A DNA stretch of 64,000 nucleotides from DAOUBF01 sp034432795 (GTDB taxonomy: Bacteria; Chloroflexota; Anaerolineae; DSLN01). Position numbers and translations under genes: made by a program. This document shows, in pieces, positions 9,176 through 17,766 of the stretch. The stretch spans positions 1 to 64,000 of the forward strand of contig DAOUBF010000061.1 of NCBI GenBank assembly GCA_034432795.1, written 5' to 3'. Under the pieces are notes generated by a model. That model was not told the DNA's origin. It saw nothing but the letters and a program-made list of their open reading frames with translations, and made no database searches. The stretch's first letter is position 1; every line of letters begins with the position of its first letter.

Positions 9176-10159
9176 TCAACTGTGGCCCAGCACCGGGTGT
9201 GGCCGGTAAAGCTCCTCTAAATAAGTGCGTTCCTCCGCCGAGAGCTGGATGTCCAGGGCGGCGACGGCCTGCTCCAGGTGGGCCATCTTGCTCGCGCCGA
9301 TGATCGGCGCGGTGACGCCGGGCTGGTGCAGCAGCCAGGCCAGGGCGATTTGGGCAGGGGCCACCCCACGCTGCTTGGCCAGTTCAACGACGCGGTCCAC
9401 GATGGCGAAATCGTTCTCCTGATAATACATGGTGTGGGCGAAGGCATCCGTGCGGGCGCGGGTCGTCTCCCCGCTGCGGTCGGGGGTGCGGTTGCCGGCC
9501 AGGAAGCCCCGCGCCAGCGGGCTCCAGGGGATGATGGCGATGCCCTCGGCGCGGCACAGGGGGATCATCTCGCGCTCTTCCTCACGGTAGATCAGGTTGT
9601 AGTGGTTCTGCATGGAGACGAAGCGCGTCCACCCATGCAAATCGGCTGTGTAGAGCGCCTTGGCGAACTGCCAGGCGTACATGCTGGAGGCGCCAATGTA
9701 GAGGGCTTTTCCAGCTTTCACGATGTCGTGGAGGGCTTCCAACGTCTCTTCAATGGGGGTCTCCGCATCCCAGCGGTGAATTTGATACAGGTCCACATAA
9801 TCTGTGCCCAGGCGGCGGAGAGAGGCGTCAATGGCCGCCATGATGTGCTTGCGCGACAGGCCGCGGTCGTTCGGCCCTGGCCCTGTGGGGAAGAAGACCT
9901 TGGTGGCGATGACGACCTCCTCGCGCCGGGCGGCAAAGTCGCGCAACGCCCGCCCCAGAATTTCTTCGCTCAGGCCGTTGGAGTACATGTCGGCGGTGTC
10001 AAAGAAGTTGATGCCCAGTTCCAGGGCGCGTTTGATGAAGGGGCGGCTCTCCTCCTCCGGCAATACCCATTCGCGCCAGGCCGGGGTGCCATAGGTCATC
10101 GTCCCCAGGCAAATGCGCGAGACCTTCAAACCTGTGCGTCCCAGGTTGACATATTCCAT
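9176..10159 (-). CDS. aldo/keto reductase
   Basis: A 327-residue NADPH-dependent aldo/keto reductase. MEYVNLGRTGLKVSRICLGTMTYG is the family opening. The catalytic tetrad is visible as D (FDTADMYSNG), Y in the same motif, K (VIATKVF) and H (DLYQIHRWD). The C-terminal APIIGASKMAHLEQAV is the cofactor-binding segment. It is closest in pattern to the YajO/Tas-like group acting on aldehydes and ketones. It is a single gene, convergent with the nitroreductase gene and divergent from lexA. Confidence 0.88.
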   Translation of the reverse strand: MEYVNLGRTGLKVSRICLGTMTYGTPAWREWVLPEEESRPFIKRALELGINFFDTADMYSNGLSEEILGRALRDFAARREEVVIATKVFFPTGPGPNDRGLSRKHIMAAIDASLRRLGTDYVDLYQIHRWDAETPIEETLEALHDIVKAGKALYIGASSMYAWQFAKALYTADLHGWTRFVSMQNHYNLIYREEEREMIPLCRAEGIAIIPWSPLARGFLAGNRTPDRSGETTRARTDAFAHTMYYQENDFAIVDRVVELAKQRGVAPAQIALAWLLHQPGVTAPIIGASKMAHLEQAVAALDIQLSAEERTYLEELYRPHPVLGHS

Positions 10160-10203
10160 ACCAGCGCTCCTTTCTGTATTCTGCCAATATCGGGGATCAG
10201 AGG

Positions 10204-10235
10204 CCAGGGATCAGGGGGCATAGCCCGATCCCTGG
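10204..10235. repeat. hairpin, CCAGGGATC inverted repeat
   Basis: CCAGGGATC (10204-10212) and GATCCCTGG (10227-10235) are perfect arms, with inner GGGC/GCCC pairing. It has no T-run, so it is more likely a REP-type element than a terminator. It lies in the 459-bp gap between the aldo/keto reductase gene and lexA. Confidence 0.65.
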
Positions 10236-10360
10236 TGACCTTCTCCATTTTACCACTTCACCCAGGAGACCGCGAGGCTGGAATACCGTGACGTGTGGGG
10301 AATTCGGGGAGCGTGAACGGTGTGGGGAGGAGGCACCGCCTTGCCCCTACGCCCGGTTCT

Positions 10361-10440
10361 CACCCTTCCTTACCCCTTCCCCGTCCAGGGGGAGGGAAGC
10401 TACCTCCTCCCCTCTCTGTGAGGGAGGGCCGGGGTGGAGG
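10361..10440. repeat. G/C-rich intergenic repeat
   Basis: Alternating CCCTTCC/GGGAGGG blocks and CTCCCCTCTC with GAGGGAGGGC belong to the same family as the element at 31250-31362. No gene is seen in this gap apart from the lexA promoter. Confidence 0.6.
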
Positions 10441-10512
10441 AACAGAATGCCGCATCTTCATTAGCGTGACCGTGACCGGGGTTGCCCGGCCCGAATGTTA
10501 AGAAATTGGTGC

Positions 10513-10541
10513 TTGACACCGAACAGGTGTTCGTATATAAT
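10513..10541 (+). promoter_or_regulatory. lexA promoter, sigma70-type
   Basis: TTGACA (10513-10518) and TATAAT (10536-10541) are both perfect and are 17 bp apart. The SOS box fills the spacer, so bound LexA would block RNA polymerase. This predicts autoregulation. Confidence 0.92.
10520..10533. promoter_or_regulatory. LexA (SOS) box
   Basis: CGAACAGGTGTTCG fits the Gram-positive type consensus CGAACRNRYGTTCG at every position. It sits between the -35 and -10 boxes of the lexA promoter. Confidence 0.93.
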
Positions 10542-10618
10542 ATGAACAGTTGAGCTAATCTGATGGGCCTGGCCTTCGGACGGACTCCGGCGGTTGGGCC
10601 GATGGAGAGGGGGTTCAC

Positions 10619-11269
10619 ATGGCAAAGAACAGCCTTTCGGAACGGCAGCGCGCCATCCTGGCATTTATCCGCCAGTTCACCCAGGAGCATGGCTTCCCGC
10701 CGACCATTCGCGAAATCGGCAGGGCGGTAGGCATCTCGTCCACCTCGGTGGTCAATTACAACCTGGCGAAGCTGGAGGAGATGGGCCTGCTGTCGCGTAA
10801 CCGCGACATCTCGCGTGGGTTAAAGCTGGCCGGTGAAGCCGTGCGCAACGCCGCCCGCGAGATCGTCCGTATCCCGCTTCTCGGTCGCATCGCCGCCGGT
10901 GAGCCTATCCCGGTGCCTGCCAGCGGGTTCGCCACCTTCAGCGACGAGGATATGATTGAGCTGACCCGTGACCTCGTCCCAGATGAGCGCGGGCTGTATG
11001 CGCTGCAGGTGCGTGGGACCTCTATGATTGACGCGCTCATCAACGATGGCGACATCGTCATCCTGCGCCATCAGGCCCAGGCCGAAAACGGCGAGATGGT
11101 GGCGGTCTGGCTTAAGGACCGTGAAGAGACGACACTCAAGCGCTTCTACCTGGAGAATGGCAGGGTGCGCCTGCAACCGGCCAACCCGACGATGGGGCCG
11201 ATCTACGCCGACCCGGAGAATGTGGAAATCCAGGGCAAGGTTGTCCTTGTCCTCCGCCAGCTCAACTGA
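10619..11269 (+). CDS. lexA: LexA repressor
   Basis: The 216-residue SOS repressor. The N-terminal winged helix (SERQRAILAFIRQFTQEHG, then PTIREIGRAVGISSTSVV) binds the SOS box. Residues from about 85 on form the S24 self-cleavage domain, with the Ala93-Gly94 cleavage site in RIAAGEPIPV, nucleophile Ser135 in GTSMIDALI and the general-base lysine K174 in TTLKRFY. The gene sits behind a perfect SOS box and should repress itself until RecA* triggers autocleavage. A second half-site pair lies upstream of ssb at 36400-36411. Confidence 0.96.
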   Translation: MAKNSLSERQRAILAFIRQFTQEHGFPPTIREIGRAVGISSTSVVNYNLAKLEEMGLLSRNRDISRGLKLAGEAVRNAAREIVRIPLLGRIAAGEPIPVPASGFATFSDEDMIELTRDLVPDERGLYALQVRGTSMIDALINDGDIVILRHQAQAENGEMVAVWLKDREETTLKRFYLENGRVRLQPANPTMGPIYADPENVEIQGKVVLVLRQLN

Positions 11270-11291
11270 ATTCTCCTCCTTCCCAGCCGAT

Positions 11292-11329
11292 CAGGGGCTC
11301 CGATGGGGACGCGGGGCCCCTGGTTGTTT
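11292..11329 (+). terminator. intrinsic terminator after lexA
   Basis: CAGGGGC (11292-11298) pairs with GCCCCTG (11316-11322) and is followed by GTTGTTT. Confidence 0.6.
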
Positions 11330-11345
11330 CCAGATATAGCGGCCT

Positions 11346-11374
11346 TTGCGCGCTATCTCCCTTCGTGTTATCAT
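11346..11374 (+). promoter_or_regulatory. promoter for a leaderless ABC transporter mRNA
   Basis: TTGCGC (11346-11351), a 17-bp spacer and TATCAT (11369-11374) precede ATG 11382 by only 7 nt. Transcription would therefore start at or next to the start codon. The TTG that could be read as an earlier start is the -35 box. Confidence 0.65.
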
Positions 11375-11381
11375 GACGGCT

Positions 11382-12374
11382 ATGCCCCCGGTCATTGAAG
11401 CCTTCGGGCTGACCAAGCAGTTTGCGCGTGCCGCCGGCCTGCTACGCCTGGGGCGGCAGCCGCCCATCACGGCTGTGGATCATGTGGACCTGCAGGTTGA
11501 GGAGGGGGAGCTTTTCGGCCTGATCGGCCCCAATGGCGCGGGCAAGACGACGCTGGTCAAGCTGCTGTGCACGCTCATCCTGCCCACCTCCGGCAGCGCC
11601 CGCATCGCCGGGTATGACCTGAGCCAGGACCGGGCGATTAAGGCCGCCGTCGGGCTGGTGGTCAGCGATGAACGCAGCTTTTACTGGCGCCTCTCCGGGC
11701 GGCGCAACCTGCTGTTCTTCGCTGCGCTGCACGGCCTGACCGGGCGCGAAGCGGCCCGCCGCGTGGAGGAGGTGCTGGAGTTGGTGGAGATGCGCCCCCT
11801 GGCAGACCAACGCTTCGCCACCTATTCCACCGGTATGCGCCAGCGGCTGGCGATTGCCCGCGCTCTGCTCCACCGCCCGCGCGTGCTGTTTATGGATGAA
11901 CCCACCCGCAGCCTGGACCCCGGCGCCACCCGCCGCCTGCACGCCCTGGTCCGCACCCTGGTGGCCGAGCAAGGCGTGACTGTGTTCCTGACCACACACG
12001 ACCTGAACGAGGCGGAGACCCTGTGCAGCCGCGTGGCTGTGATGCATCGCGGGCGCATCCGCGCCTCCGCGCCGCCTGACCAACTCCGCCGCACCTTGCG
12101 CCCCGGTGAGGACTACATCCTGATCCTGGACCGTGCCCCCGCTGCGCAGCACGCACTGGCGCGGCTGGTGGAGAACCTGCGCATTGAGCCGGAGGGCGAG
12201 GGCCGGGTGCAATTGCGCTTCCACACCAACGGCCTGCCGGGCCGCCTGAACGCGGCGCTGGACCTGCTGCGAAGCGAGCACTGCGTGATCTATCATGTGA
12301 GCAGCACCGTGCCCTCGTTAGAAGAGGTCTTCGCCCATTATACGGAGGACACCGACCAGGGGGAGGGGAGATGA
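11382..12374 (+). CDS. ABC-2 type transporter ATP-binding protein
   Basis: A 330-residue ATPase of the DrrA/NodI exporter class. Walker A is GPNGAGKTTLVKLL, the signature is YSTGMRQRLAIA and Walker B is VLFMDEPTRSLD, followed by the H-loop in FLTTHDLNEAETL. After about residue 230 comes the DUF4162-like C-terminal extension common in ABC-2 ATPases. The start at 11382 is taken because a promoter -10 box ends 7 nt before it. The stop overlaps the permease start by 4 bp, so ATPase and permease are one transcription unit. The exported substrate (drug, polysaccharide or lipid) cannot be inferred. Confidence 0.85.
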   Translation: MPPVIEAFGLTKQFARAAGLLRLGRQPPITAVDHVDLQVEEGELFGLIGPNGAGKTTLVKLLCTLILPTSGSARIAGYDLSQDRAIKAAVGLVVSDERSFYWRLSGRRNLLFFAALHGLTGREAARRVEEVLELVEMRPLADQRFATYSTGMRQRLAIARALLHRPRVLFMDEPTRSLDPGATRRLHALVRTLVAEQGVTVFLTTHDLNEAETLCSRVAVMHRGRIRASAPPDQLRRTLRPGEDYILILDRAPAAQHALARLVENLRIEPEGEGRVQLRFHTNGLPGRLNAALDLLRSEHCVIYHVSSTVPSLEEVFAHYTEDTDQGEGR

Positions 12375-13171
12375 GACGCGCATTCGCCTTCCTCATCCGC
12401 GACCTGTACGTTGAACTGAGCTACCGCGTCTCTTTTTTGATGCAGTTGGCCCAGGTCTTTATCGCGGTGTTTGTCTTCTATTTCATCAGCCGCCTGCTGG
12501 GGCCTGCGGCTGCGCCGGGGTTGGCCGCATACGGGGGCGATTATTTTGCCTTTGTCATCATCGGCGTCGCTCTATCGTCCTACTTCGGCATTGGCCTGGC
12601 CAGCTTCGCCCAATCGTTGCGCGAGGCGCAGACGACCGGCACGCTGGAGGCCATGCTCATGACGCCCACCCGCGTCTCCACCATTGTCCTCGGCTCGGCG
12701 CTGTGGAGCTATGCCTTCACCACGTTGCGCGTGCTCCTGTACCTTATCGCCGGTGCGCTGTTGGGGGTGTCGTTCGCCCATGCGAATTTGGGCCTGGGCG
12801 TGTTGATCCTGCTCATCTCCATCGTCACCTTCAGCGCGACCGGCATTTTGGCCGCCAGCTTCATCATGGTGTTGAAGCGTGGCGACCCGGTCACGGGGCT
12901 GGTGGGTGTGGGCGCCACGCTGATCGCCGGCGTGTATTATCCCATTGAGGTCCTGCCGCGCCCGTTGCAGGTGCTGGCCCAGCTTGTGCCGGTGACCTAC
13001 GCGCTGCGGGCGCTGCGTCTGGCTCTGCTCCAGGGAGCCTCCTGGCGCCAGATCGCGCCCGATGTGCTGGCCCTGGTGGCCTTCGCCGTGATCCTGTTGC
13101 CGCTTTCGCTGTACGCCTTTCGTCTGGCCGTCCATCGGGCGCGCGTGGATGGCAGCCTGACCCACTTCTAG
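12371..13171 (+). CDS. ABC-2 type transporter permease
   Basis: A 266-residue membrane protein with about six hydrophobic segments. After a cytoplasmic start (MRRAFAFLIRDLYVELSYRV) come segments at roughly residues 20-40, 55-75, 100-130, 135-165, 170-190 and 235-255. EAQTTGTLEAMLMTPTRV and GVYYPIEVLPRPLQVLAQLVP are the conserved ABC-2 motifs. It follows its ATPase with an ATGA overlap, and together they form an exporter half-module that would dimerise. A methyltransferase gene starts 3 bp after its stop. Confidence 0.87.
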   Translation: MRRAFAFLIRDLYVELSYRVSFLMQLAQVFIAVFVFYFISRLLGPAAAPGLAAYGGDYFAFVIIGVALSSYFGIGLASFAQSLREAQTTGTLEAMLMTPTRVSTIVLGSALWSYAFTTLRVLLYLIAGALLGVSFAHANLGLGVLILLISIVTFSATGILAASFIMVLKRGDPVTGLVGVGATLIAGVYYPIEVLPRPLQVLAQLVPVTYALRALRLALLQGASWRQIAPDVLALVAFAVILLPLSLYAFRLAVHRARVDGSLTHF

Positions 13172-13173
13172 CC

Positions 13174-14019
13174 GTGTCCGCTCTCCCGATGCCCGCTGGG
13201 GAGCATCCGCATTATCTCGCGTATCTGGCTGAGTTGGGGATGCCGGACCTGCATCCTTTGGGGCGCCGCGCCAGCGACGCCCTGATCCGCTGTCTTCACC
13301 TCCGGCCGGGGGATCGGGTGTTGGAGATCGGCTGCGGGACCGGCGCGACGCTGGCCCGGATTGGGCTTGCGCACGCTGTCTTCCTGGATGGCCTGGAAGC
13401 TCTGCCGGGGATGCTGCGGATGGCGCAGGCCCGCCTGCGGCTGACGGGCCTGCTGGGGAGGGTGCACCTGGCCCAATCCCAGGTCGGCGCACCGCTCCCC
13501 GTGCCGGACGAGACCTATGATCGGGTGTACACCGAGTCCGTTCTGGGGTTCCAAGATGCCGCTGGCGCTAGGACCTTGCTGGCGGAGGTCTTTCGGGTGC
13601 TCAAGCAGGACGGCCTGTATGTGGCTAACGAGGTGGTGTGGAGAAAGCCGGTTTCGCCGGAGGTGGTTGCGGCGATCAACGCCGCTTGCCTGGCGGACTT
13701 CGGCCTGCGGCTGGCCTCTGAGTTGCCCTGGTCGGTGGATGACTGGCTTGGCCTGATGCGCGAGGTAGGGTTCAGGGTCATATCCAGTGAGCGTCTTGAG
13801 GATCAGGTGGCCTTGGGTAGTGCGCCGGGCCGGTCGTTTTCTATGGGGCTTCTCCTTTCGGAGGCTTTTACACTCACCCAACGCCTGAAGGGCGCCCTTT
13901 CTCCGGCGCTGTGGCGCCAGCGGGCCAGGTACCGGAGGCGCTTGAGGGAGCACCGCTCAGATGGCCTGTACATAGAGGCCAGGCTGTTTGTTTTGGAGAA
14001 GGGGAGAAATGCGCAATGA
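13174..14019 (+). CDS. class I SAM-dependent methyltransferase
   Basis: A 281-residue Rossmann-fold methyltransferase. VLEIGCGTGATLARIG near residue 50 is motif I, EALPGMLRMAQARL follows motif II, and the acidic YDRVYTESVLGFQD is motif IV. The C-terminal 100 residues are less typical. GTG 13174 is used as start; ATG 13189 is an alternative. It starts 3 bp after the ABC permease stop, so it may modify the exported compound or act in resistance, which is only a guess from location. Confidence 0.78.
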   Translation: MSALPMPAGEHPHYLAYLAELGMPDLHPLGRRASDALIRCLHLRPGDRVLEIGCGTGATLARIGLAHAVFLDGLEALPGMLRMAQARLRLTGLLGRVHLAQSQVGAPLPVPDETYDRVYTESVLGFQDAAGARTLLAEVFRVLKQDGLYVANEVVWRKPVSPEVVAAINAACLADFGLRLASELPWSVDDWLGLMREVGFRVISSERLEDQVALGSAPGRSFSMGLLLSEAFTLTQRLKGALSPALWRQRARYRRRLREHRSDGLYIEARLFVLEKGRNAQ

Positions 14020-14066
14020 TCGGGTCGTCGGCCTGCACGTTCGGGGGATCGGCCATTCGCCGTCCA

Positions 14067-14942
14067 TCACCCCGCCATTGCCAGCAACCACGCCGGCACC
14101 CACAGCCGCCCGAAGCCGCTGATGCTGGCGGCGGTGGAGGCCAGGAAGAGGGCGACACTGAAGGCGATCAGCAGCCGGTCGGCCCGGCGGTAGTGAAGCT
14201 GGCGCACCCAGGTGCGTGGGCCGACGCCGAAACAGCGCAGGTCCATCGCGTCCACGATGTCCTCGCCGCCGACGATGGCGTTGATCGTCACCGGCACGAG
14301 CAGCGGCGCCAGCTTGCGAATCTGGGCCACAATGCCGCCCTCCACCCGTTCCACCTCGTAGCCGCGTGCCCGCTGCGCATCCAGCGTGATGCTGAAGTCG
14401 CGCCCCAGCGTGGGCACGAAGCGGAAGGCCAGGTCCATCGCGTAAGCGAATTTATCCGGCAGCCCTAGCCCCCGGAAGATCACCCCATACAGGCTGGGGT
14501 CCACCGTGTAGGGGATAGTGATGGCCAGCGCGGAGATGGCGAACATACGCGCCATCTGGCTGACGGCGAAGACCGTCTTCTCGGCGGTGATGTCCAGGCC
14601 GATCTGCCACCCCACCAGGGGGAGGGTGAGAGGGCCAAGGCGGGTCAGCACATGCTCCTGCGCATAGGCTGTCCCTACCCCGCCTCTCCCGGTGAGGAAG
14701 GTCAGCACGGTCATGAAGGTGATGAGCAGGCCCAGCACCAGCCAGGCCCGTCGGGTCTCGCGCCAGGTGAGCCGCGCTAGGGCGTATTGCCCCAGGGCGA
14801 TCCCCAGGAAGACCAGGATCACCCGCAGGTCCCAGAACTGGATGATGGAGGCCAGCATCGCCAGCATAAAGAGGATGCGGGCCCGCGGGTCCAGTTTCTG
14901 GATGAGCGTATTCCGGTCGCGATACCGCCAGGTGACAAGCAT
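14067..14942 (-). CDS. ecfT: ECF transporter T component (EcfT)
   Basis: A 291-residue CbiQ-family membrane protein, the transmembrane coupling subunit of an energy-coupling-factor importer. There are about five hydrophobic segments in the first 150 residues and one at the C-terminus. The cytoplasmic coupling helices carry AQRARGYEV, the first Ala-Arg-Gly motif that contacts the ATPases. The second motif reads DAMDLRCFG, so its glycine is replaced by Cys-Phe-Gly. It is the last gene of an ATPase - S - T cluster on the minus strand. Confidence 0.85.
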   Translation of the reverse strand: MLVTWRYRDRNTLIQKLDPRARILFMLAMLASIIQFWDLRVILVFLGIALGQYALARLTWRETRRAWLVLGLLITFMTVLTFLTGRGGVGTAYAQEHVLTRLGPLTLPLVGWQIGLDITAEKTVFAVSQMARMFAISALAITIPYTVDPSLYGVIFRGLGLPDKFAYAMDLAFRFVPTLGRDFSITLDAQRARGYEVERVEGGIVAQIRKLAPLLVPVTINAIVGGEDIVDAMDLRCFGVGPRTWVRQLHYRRADRLLIAFSVALFLASTAASISGFGRLWVPAWLLAMAG

Positions 14943-14950
14943 CGGTGCGT

Positions 14951-14983
14951 AGACCTCGCAGGTCTTGTAGACCTGCGAGGTCT
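14951..14983. repeat. perfect 14-bp inverted repeat between EcfS and EcfT genes
   Basis: AGACCTCGCAGGTC (14951-14964) and GACCTGCGAGGTCT (14970-14983) are separated by TTGTA. It lies in the 48-bp gap between two co-directional genes, resembles the palindrome at 28289-28319, and is best read as a REP-type element. Confidence 0.85.
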
Positions 14984-14990
14984 CATCCTC

Positions 14991-15905
14991 TCACCGCCCC
15001 GTTCGCGCCTGCACCGCCTGGTACGCACCCAGCAGGATGGGCGTCAGGATGGCGGAGTTCACGATGTTAGGCCCGGCCGCCGGGGCGAACTCGCCCACCA
15101 TTGCCGTGAAGAACGAGTAGCCGTTGATCCAGATGTCGGCGATGGCGGCGAAGCCAATGCCGATCAGGATGCCCAACGCGCCCCAGACTTCCACGGCGGC
15201 CACATCTACACCGAACCGCTCCAGCAGGAAGCGCGCCCCGATCGCCAGGGCGCCCGCCACCAGGAACACCCAGGCGAAGCCCGTAAAATCGGTCTCCTCG
15301 CCGGTGAAGGGATGGGGCACCCTGGGCTGGATAAAGATCAGCGCCATGGCGATGATCACGCCGACAGCCACAATAAGGGTCAGCGCGTTCAGGCTCTGGC
15401 GCTTATCGGCGAACAGGCCCACCAGCCCGGTGACGAACCCGATCAGGCCGTTCCCGATGTCCCAGACAGGGAACACCCCCCAGCCGGTGAGGAAATCGCC
15501 GATGATGTTGCCCACCGCGCCGGTGAAGAAGCCCACCACCGGCCCAAACACATAACCAAAGAAGACCGGGATGACGATAGAGGGCCGCAGGGCCACCAGG
15601 CTCACCGACGGCATGGGGATGGTGTTGAAGACCCAGTTCAACACGCCATACAGCGCCGCGCCGATCGCCATATACACCACTTCGCGCGTGCCCACCGCCC
15701 AGATGGCGTGGTCACGGGTGGCGAAGTACACCGCGTAGATGGCGACAGCGGCGATCGCGGTGAACAGTAGCCACAGAACCCCCTGCAGCTTGACCCCCTC
15801 TGGCCCGGTAAGCGCACTGGCGACCCACATCAGCGCCACCAGCACAACCAGGATCACCAGCCAGGTGAGGGGGCCTCTCATACGAGACGCTGTGACTGCA
15901 GTCAT
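14991..15905 (-). CDS. ECF transporter S component, substrate unknown
   Basis: A 304-residue membrane protein with about eight hydrophobic segments, larger than most S components. The core from residue 70 on (GTREVVYMAIGAALYGVLNW, then LRPSIVIPVFFGYVFGPVVG and GFFTGAVGNIIGDFLTGWG) has the pattern of vitamin S components of the ECF family. It lies between the double ATPase and EcfT genes. The single-substrate arrangement with a fused double ATPase recalls YkoEDC-type transporters for thiamin precursors, but nothing here proves the substrate, and I saw no TPP, cobalamin or FMN riboswitch upstream of the cluster. Confidence 0.78.
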   Translation of the reverse strand: MTAVTASRMRGPLTWLVILVVLVALMWVASALTGPEGVKLQGVLWLLFTAIAAVAIYAVYFATRDHAIWAVGTREVVYMAIGAALYGVLNWVFNTIPMPSVSLVALRPSIVIPVFFGYVFGPVVGFFTGAVGNIIGDFLTGWGVFPVWDIGNGLIGFVTGLVGLFADKRQSLNALTLIVAVGVIIAMALIFIQPRVPHPFTGEETDFTGFAWVFLVAGALAIGARFLLERFGVDVAAVEVWGALGILIGIGFAAIADIWINGYSFFTAMVGEFAPAAGPNIVNSAILTPILLGAYQAVQARTGR

Positions 15906-15947
15906 GATGAGTCCCTCCTTTCTATATCCTCAACTTCTACCACTTCC

Positions 15948-17612
15948 TCAGACCTCAACCCCGTGTCCCTCCCCAGCCACGGGGATCGATCCCGCTCCAT
16001 TCACGTGCGCCAGCCGCTCCGCAGGCATAAAGCGCCCGGTGCGCGGCAAAAGCGCCAGGTTCACCTCCAGAAGCGACGTGGGTAACAGGCGACAGCGGCT
16101 GAGCAGTTCCGGCTGCGACAACACCTGCTCCGGCGGGCCGTCGGCCACGATCTGCCCCGCGTGCATCAACACCACCCGGTTGGCGTAGCTGATCGCCAGG
16201 TCCAGGTCATGGGTGATGAACAGGATGGCGGAGAAAGGCATTCCACTGATAGCTGCCATGAAGGTCATGTAGTTCTGGTAATCCTGCCCGGCGGTGGGTT
16301 CGTCCATGACCAGGATGGGCGAGCGCATGGCCAGGATGGCGGCGATGCTCACGCGCTTTTGCTGGCCGAAGCTGAGCGCCAGCGGCGAATAGTCTTCCAG
16401 GCCGGTCAGATTGACCAGGCGGATGGCCTCGCGCACGCCCGCCGCAATCGTCTCGGCGTCATAGCCCAGGTTCTTGGGGCCGAAGGCCAGCTCCTGGCGC
16501 ACGGTCGGGGCGAAAAGCATATGGCTGGGGCTTTGAAACACATAGCCGATATGACGCGCCGCCTGGGCCACCGTCATCTCGCGGGTGTCCTTCCCATCCA
16601 CGAGCACCCGCCCCTGGGTGGGTTTGAGCAGGCCAATGGCCTGCTTAACCAGCGTGGTCTTCCCTGCCCCGTTTGGCCCAAGCAGGGCAATGACATCGCC
16701 AGCATGAATGTCCAGGCTCACATCGCGCAGCACAGGTTCCCCATCGTCGTAGGCGAAGCTGACGTTTTCAAAGCGCACCAGCACCTCGCCGCGCCGTCCA
16801 TCGCGCCTGGGGTCAGGCCATGTCTGCGCGGGCGCCGAGGCGCGGCGGGCCTGGGCCATGATCAGCGGCGCAGGCAACTTGGCCTGGTGGTAATCTACGG
16901 CCTGAAGGAAGCCCTCTATATCGCCAAAGTAGCGCACCCGGCCTTCCTCCAGGAAGAGCGCCTTCTCCGGATGGATCTTGAGCACATCTTCCACGCGGTG
17001 CTCCACAATGATGACCGTCTTGCCCTCATCGGCCAGGCGGCGGATAAGCCGCAGCGCTTCTGCGGCGCTGGCCGGGTCTAGGTTGGCGAGCGGCTCATCC
17101 AGGACCAGGATGGAGGGCCGCATGGCCAGCACGCCTGCCAGGGCCACCTTCTGCTTCTCGCCGCCGGAGAGATAAAACGTCTCCCGCCGCCGCAGGTGCT
17201 CCAGGCCCAGGTAGCGCAAGGCTTCGTCCACCCGCGTCAGGATCTCCTCCCTGGGCTGCCCCAGGTTCTCCAGCCCGAAAGCGACCTCATTCTCCACGCG
17301 GCTGCCCAGAATTTGCTTCTCCGGGTCCTGCAACAGCGTGCCCACGATCTGGGAAATCTGCGGCAGGGTCATGCCCTGAGTGGACCGGCCGTACAGATAA
17401 ACCTGGCCACGCAGGTCGCCCTTGTAGCTGCGGGGGATCAGGCCGTTAATGCAGCGGATGAGCGTGCTCTTGCCACAGCCGGAGGCGCCGGCAACCAGCA
17501 GCACCTGTCCGGCCTCCGCCCGAAGGGAGACATCCTCCAGGGCGGGCTGGGGACGATTGCGATAGCGGAACGAGAGCCGCTCTATTCGTAGAGGCGGATT
17601 AGAGCCACCCAT
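15948..17612 (-). CDS. ECF transporter fused double ATPase (EcfA-EcfA')
   Basis: A 554-residue protein with two complete ABC domains. Domain 1 has GASGCGKSTLIRCI, LSGGEKQKVALA and ILVLDEPLANLD. Domain 2, from about residue 275, has GPNGAGKTTLVKQAI, LSFGQQKRVSIA and ILVMDEPTAGQD. The order matches EcfA-EcfA' in one chain, as in YkoD. A 60-residue tail ends with VAGEGHGVEV. GGGGGAGGC precedes the start at 17612. It is the first gene of the cluster and would power import through EcfT and the S component. Confidence 0.9.
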   Translation of the reverse strand: MGGSNPPLRIERLSFRYRNRPQPALEDVSLRAEAGQVLLVAGASGCGKSTLIRCINGLIPRSYKGDLRGQVYLYGRSTQGMTLPQISQIVGTLLQDPEKQILGSRVENEVAFGLENLGQPREEILTRVDEALRYLGLEHLRRRETFYLSGGEKQKVALAGVLAMRPSILVLDEPLANLDPASAAEALRLIRRLADEGKTVIIVEHRVEDVLKIHPEKALFLEEGRVRYFGDIEGFLQAVDYHQAKLPAPLIMAQARRASAPAQTWPDPRRDGRRGEVLVRFENVSFAYDDGEPVLRDVSLDIHAGDVIALLGPNGAGKTTLVKQAIGLLKPTQGRVLVDGKDTREMTVAQAARHIGYVFQSPSHMLFAPTVRQELAFGPKNLGYDAETIAAGVREAIRLVNLTGLEDYSPLALSFGQQKRVSIAAILAMRSPILVMDEPTAGQDYQNYMTFMAAISGMPFSAILFITHDLDLAISYANRVVLMHAGQIVADGPPEQVLSQPELLSRCRLLPTSLLEVNLALLPRTGRFMPAERLAHVNGAGSIPVAGEGHGVEV

Positions 17613-17674
17613 GCCTCCCCCGCTGTCATGCGCCGACGCAGGCGACTACATACTACATAACATAACGCACTACT

Positions 17675-17680
17675 ATTATA
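17675..17680 (-). promoter_or_regulatory. -10 box for the ECF transporter operon
   Basis: On the minus strand this reads TATAAT, about 63 nt before the ATPase start, within an unusually A+T-rich stretch (17650-17700) between divergent genes. The -35 region is weak. Confidence 0.55.
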
Positions 17681-17766
17681 CACAAACAACATATATACAA
17701 CACGGGTGTCTGTTCAGCGATGCGGCGCGTTTGGCTTTTAACCCAGAGCGGAATTAAGATCGCCCC

